Assembly: GCF_004168205.1 (NCBI RefSeq)
Contig: NZ_RCYB01000049.1
Coordinates: 1 to 15,965 of the forward strand
Direction: 5' to 3'
Length of the DNA stretch: 15,965 nt
Origin: Catenibacterium sp. co_0103
GTDB lineage: Bacteria; Bacillota_I; Bacilli_A; Erysipelotrichales; Coprobacillaceae
Below, in pieces: positions 13,673 through 15,965 of the stretch. Position numbers and translations under genes: made by a program. Below the pieces are notes generated by a model. It had not been told where the DNA came from. It saw nothing but the letters and a program-made list of their open reading frames with translations, and searched no databases. The stretch's first letter is position 1. Every line of letters begins with the position of its first letter.

Positions 13673-15262
13673 ATGTCAGAATTTGTAGATAAAGTAAGTA
13701 AACGTCGTACGTTTGCGATTATTTCTCACCCAGATGCTGGTAAAACAACATTAACAGAAAAGTTCTTATTATATGGTGGAGCTATTCAGGAAGCCGGTAT
13801 GGTTAAGGGTAAGCAGAATATGCGTCATGCAGTCAGTGACTGGATGGAAATTGAAAAACAGAGAGGGATTTCTGTTACATCTTCAGTATTACAGTTCAAC
13901 TATGATGGGTTCTGTATCAATATCCTAGATACTCCAGGCCATCAGGACTTCTCAGAAGATACATATCGTACATTAATGGCAGCTGACTCAGCAGTCATGG
14001 TTATTGATGCATCTAAGGGTGTCGAAGCACAGACACGTAAGTTATTCAAGGTTTGTGCAATGAGACATATTCCTATCTTTACTTTCATCAACAAGATGGA
14101 TAGAGAAGCCAAAGACCCTTATGAATTAATGGAAGAAATTGAACAGGAATTAGGTATGGATACATGTCCTGTTAACTGGCCTATTGGATGTGGTAAACAG
14201 TTCAAAGGCGTTTATGAAAGAGAATCTAAGAAAGTGATTCGTTTCGTACCAGTACAGGGTGGTAAGAAGGAAGTACAGGAAATCATTACTGATTATGATG
14301 ATCCTGAATTAATTAAAGAAATTGGTGAAGATTATTATGCGACTCTTCAGGATGATGTGGAACTACTAGATGGTGCTGGTGCAGAATTTGATCTAGAAAG
14401 AGTACATCGTGGAGAATTATCACCAGTATGTTTTGGTAGTGCCTTAACTAACTTTGGTGTAGAACCATTCTTACATCATTTCTTAGATTACTCTATGCCT
14501 CCTCAGCCAAAACAGAGCGATGATGGGCCAATTGATCCATTTAATGAAGACTTCAGTGCATTTGTATTCAAGATTCAGGCAAACATGAATAAAGCACATA
14601 GAGATAGAATGGCATTCATGCGTATTACTTCTGGTAAATACACTAAGGGTATGGAAGTATTCCATATGCAGGGAAATAAGAAGATTAAATTAAGCCAGTC
14701 TAAACAGCTAATGGCTGATGATCGTGAAGAAATCCAGGAAGCTTATTCTGGAGATATCATTGGTGTTTTTGATCCAGGTATTTTCTCTATTGGTGATACA
14801 ATCTGTACACCTAAGCATAAATTCAAGTTTGAAGGTATTCCTACATTCGCCCCTGAACATTTCGCACGTATCCGTAATACAGATACAATGAAGCGTAAAC
14901 AGTTCGTTAAGGGTGTAGAACAGATTGCTCAGGAAGGGGCTATTCAGATCTTCACTGAAATTGGTGGTTCAATGGAAGAAATCATCGTAGGTGTAGTAGG
15001 TGTCCTTCAGTTTGAGGTACTTGAATATCGTTTAAAGAATGAATATAACGTAAATATTAAGAGAGAACCTCTTGGATATCAGTTCATTAGATGGATTGAT
15101 AATGAAGAAATTGATCTATATAGTTTGAATTTATCTTCAGATACAAAGAGAGTTCAGGATTTAAGAGGAAAGTATTTATTACTCTTCTCTAATCAATGGG
15201 GAATTAACTGGGCGACTGATAAGAACAAGGAATTAATCTTATCAGAATTCTCTAAAAACTAA
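13673..15262 (+). CDS. prfC: Peptide chain release factor 3 (RF3), GTPase
   Basis: A translational GTPase that removes RF1/RF2 from the ribosome after peptide release. The 529-residue length is typical. G motifs: SHPDAGKTT (18-26, P-loop), GISVTSS (65-71, switch I), DTPGH (86-90), NKMD (140-143) and GSALTNFG (G5 region). Domains II and III follow, with the conserved end pattern including RLKNEYNVNIK. AAGGAGG lies 4 bases before the ATG, a rather short spacing. It is the second gene of the operon after the M29 peptidase and touches the next gene through TAATG. Confidence 0.97.
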   Translation: MSEFVDKVSKRRTFAIISHPDAGKTTLTEKFLLYGGAIQEAGMVKGKQNMRHAVSDWMEIEKQRGISVTSSVLQFNYDGFCINILDTPGHQDFSEDTYRTLMAADSAVMVIDASKGVEAQTRKLFKVCAMRHIPIFTFINKMDREAKDPYELMEEIEQELGMDTCPVNWPIGCGKQFKGVYERESKKVIRFVPVQGGKKEVQEIITDYDDPELIKEIGEDYYATLQDDVELLDGAGAEFDLERVHRGELSPVCFGSALTNFGVEPFLHHFLDYSMPPQPKQSDDGPIDPFNEDFSAFVFKIQANMNKAHRDRMAFMRITSGKYTKGMEVFHMQGNKKIKLSQSKQLMADDREEIQEAYSGDIIGVFDPGIFSIGDTICTPKHKFKFEGIPTFAPEHFARIRNTDTMKRKQFVKGVEQIAQEGAIQIFTEIGGSMEEIIVGVVGVLQFEVLEYRLKNEYNVNIKREPLGYQFIRWIDNEEIDLYSLNLSSDTKRVQDLRGKYLLLFSNQWGINWATDKNKELILSEFSKN

Positions 15263-15888
15263 TGAAAAAGAATTGGCGTTATTGGTGGACGCTTTTGTAC
15301 TTTGTAGTTTATCTGTTATGTTTCTTCTTTATTGAACATTTCTTACCAGTGACGCAATATCATATGATCTCTACACCAATAGATCATATGATTCCATTTA
15401 ACGAGTGGTTTGTTTTCTTTTATATCAGCTGGTTTGGATATATCTTCTTCTCTTTCTGGTATTTCTTCTTTAAAGACAAGAAAGAATACTTGCAGATGAT
15501 CACATTCCTATTTACCGGTATGACACTCTTTATAGTAGTATCAATAATCTATCCTAATGGTTTAGATATTAGACCAAAACAATTAGAACATAATAATATT
15601 GCGTTAATACTTGTTGATTTACTTTATAAGATTGATACACCAACCAATGTATTGCCTAGTATTCATATCTTTAATTCTATTGGTATGTGCATGGCGTTTA
15701 GTAAATCAAAGCATGCAACTAGTATTATGAAGAAGGGAACTACAATTCTTACGATAGGGATTATTCTTTCTACTTTCTTGATTAAGCAGCATGGAATGAT
15801 TGATGCACTCTCTGCGGTTGTGTTATCTGTCGTTCTCTATGTTGTTGTTTATAAGAAAAACATTTATTTATTAAAAAGAAAATCTTAA
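15262..15888 (+). CDS. PAP2-like (phosphatidic acid phosphatase/inositolphosphotransferase-type) membrane protein
   Basis: A 208-residue integral membrane protein with about five to six hydrophobic segments. PAP2-superfamily motifs: LDIRP (101-105, motif 1 in reduced form), PSIH (132-135, motif 2) and KQHGMID (175-181, motif 3 with H177 and D181). It would hydrolyse or transfer a lipid phosphate at the membrane, for instance in phospholipid or undecaprenyl-phosphate metabolism; the substrate is unknown. Its ATG shares one base with the prfC stop (TAATG), so translation is probably coupled by termination-reinitiation. There is no strong ribosome binding site of its own (only the AT-rich end of prfC). 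A strong terminator ends the operon. Confidence 0.85.
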   Translation: MKKNWRYWWTLLYFVVYLLCFFFIEHFLPVTQYHMISTPIDHMIPFNEWFVFFYISWFGYIFFSFWYFFFKDKKEYLQMITFLFTGMTLFIVVSIIYPNGLDIRPKQLEHNNIALILVDLLYKIDTPTNVLPSIHIFNSIGMCMAFSKSKHATSIMKKGTTILTIGIILSTFLIKQHGMIDALSAVVLSVVLYVVVYKKNIYLLKRKS

Positions 15889-15891
15889 AAG

Positions 15892-15946
15892 GGGCTGTAA
15901 CGAATAGGTAGTATTTACTACTACCTTGAGCGTTACAGCTCTTTTT
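15892..15946 (+). terminator. Terminator of the M29 peptidase-prfC-PAP2 operon
   Basis: GCTGTAACG (15894-15902) pairs perfectly with CGTTACAGC (15931-15939) and is followed by CTCTTTTT-type T-rich sequence. Inside lies a second perfect stem, GGTAGTA (15907-15913) with TACTACC (15919-15925), so the structure is longer than a simple terminator. Confidence 0.88.
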
Positions 15947-15965
15947 CGTATATCCAAACCCAAAA

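Overview
The window looks like chromosomal DNA of an AT-rich, low-GC Gram-positive bacterium (Bacillota). The evidence is AGGAGG-type ribosome binding sites, sigma-A-like promoters (TTGACA/TATAAT with 16-17 bp spacing), a T-box riboswitch, short intergenic gaps and hairpin-plus-T-tract terminators. Gene content (coiled-coil NlpC/P60 hydrolase, VanY-type carboxypeptidase, MnmM/YtqB methylase, M42 and M29 peptidases) fits a gut Erysipelotrichia or related Firmicute. That placement is inference; no species-specific marker is visible.

Layout, left to right. (1) Positions 1-651, minus strand: the 5' part of a type-I DAHP synthase gene (aroF-like), cut by the window edge. It is preceded by a complete T-box leader with a strong promoter; the predicted specifier codon is UAC (tyrosine). 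(2) 795-966, plus: tRNA-Leu(CAA) with its own promoter and terminator. (3) 979-1977, minus: a coupled pair, tag (3-methyladenine DNA glycosylase I) and a C_GCAxxG_C_C redox protein. (4) 2010-3788, plus: an RsmF-type rRNA m5C methyltransferase and an overlapping HD-domain hydrolase. (5) 3803-6962: a secreted NlpC/P60 wall hydrolase, a small convergent membrane protein of unknown function, and a membrane-anchored VanY-like carboxypeptidase. (6) 6978-8004: mnmM (ytqB) followed by a decayed HAD-phosphatase pseudogene. (7) 8009-9945: the least ordinary block, consisting of a very short sirtuin-like protein without the zinc module, a DUF3990 (ADP-ribosyltransferase-like) gene with an anomalous start, its ATGA-coupled partner, and an AT-rich DUF1284-like gene. 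(8) 10009-12254: a U32-like Cys-cluster protein, an M42 aminopeptidase, and a convergent cold-shock protein sharing a bidirectional terminator. (9) 12396-15946: an M29 aminopeptidase, prfC (RF3) and a PAP2-like membrane protein as one operon with a strong terminator.

Most of the window is housekeeping: aromatic amino-acid supply under tyrosine-tRNA control, DNA repair, rRNA/tRNA modification, wall remodelling, peptide turnover and translation termination. The accessory part is 7493-9945, where a broken gene and two putative NAD+-using proteins lie together. I propose 8036-9515 as a candidate NAD+/ADP-ribosylation or toxin-antitoxin-like module. This rests on family resemblance and gene coupling only. 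Several start codons given here are internal to longer open frames and were chosen by ribosome binding site or promoter position; the reasons are in the entries.
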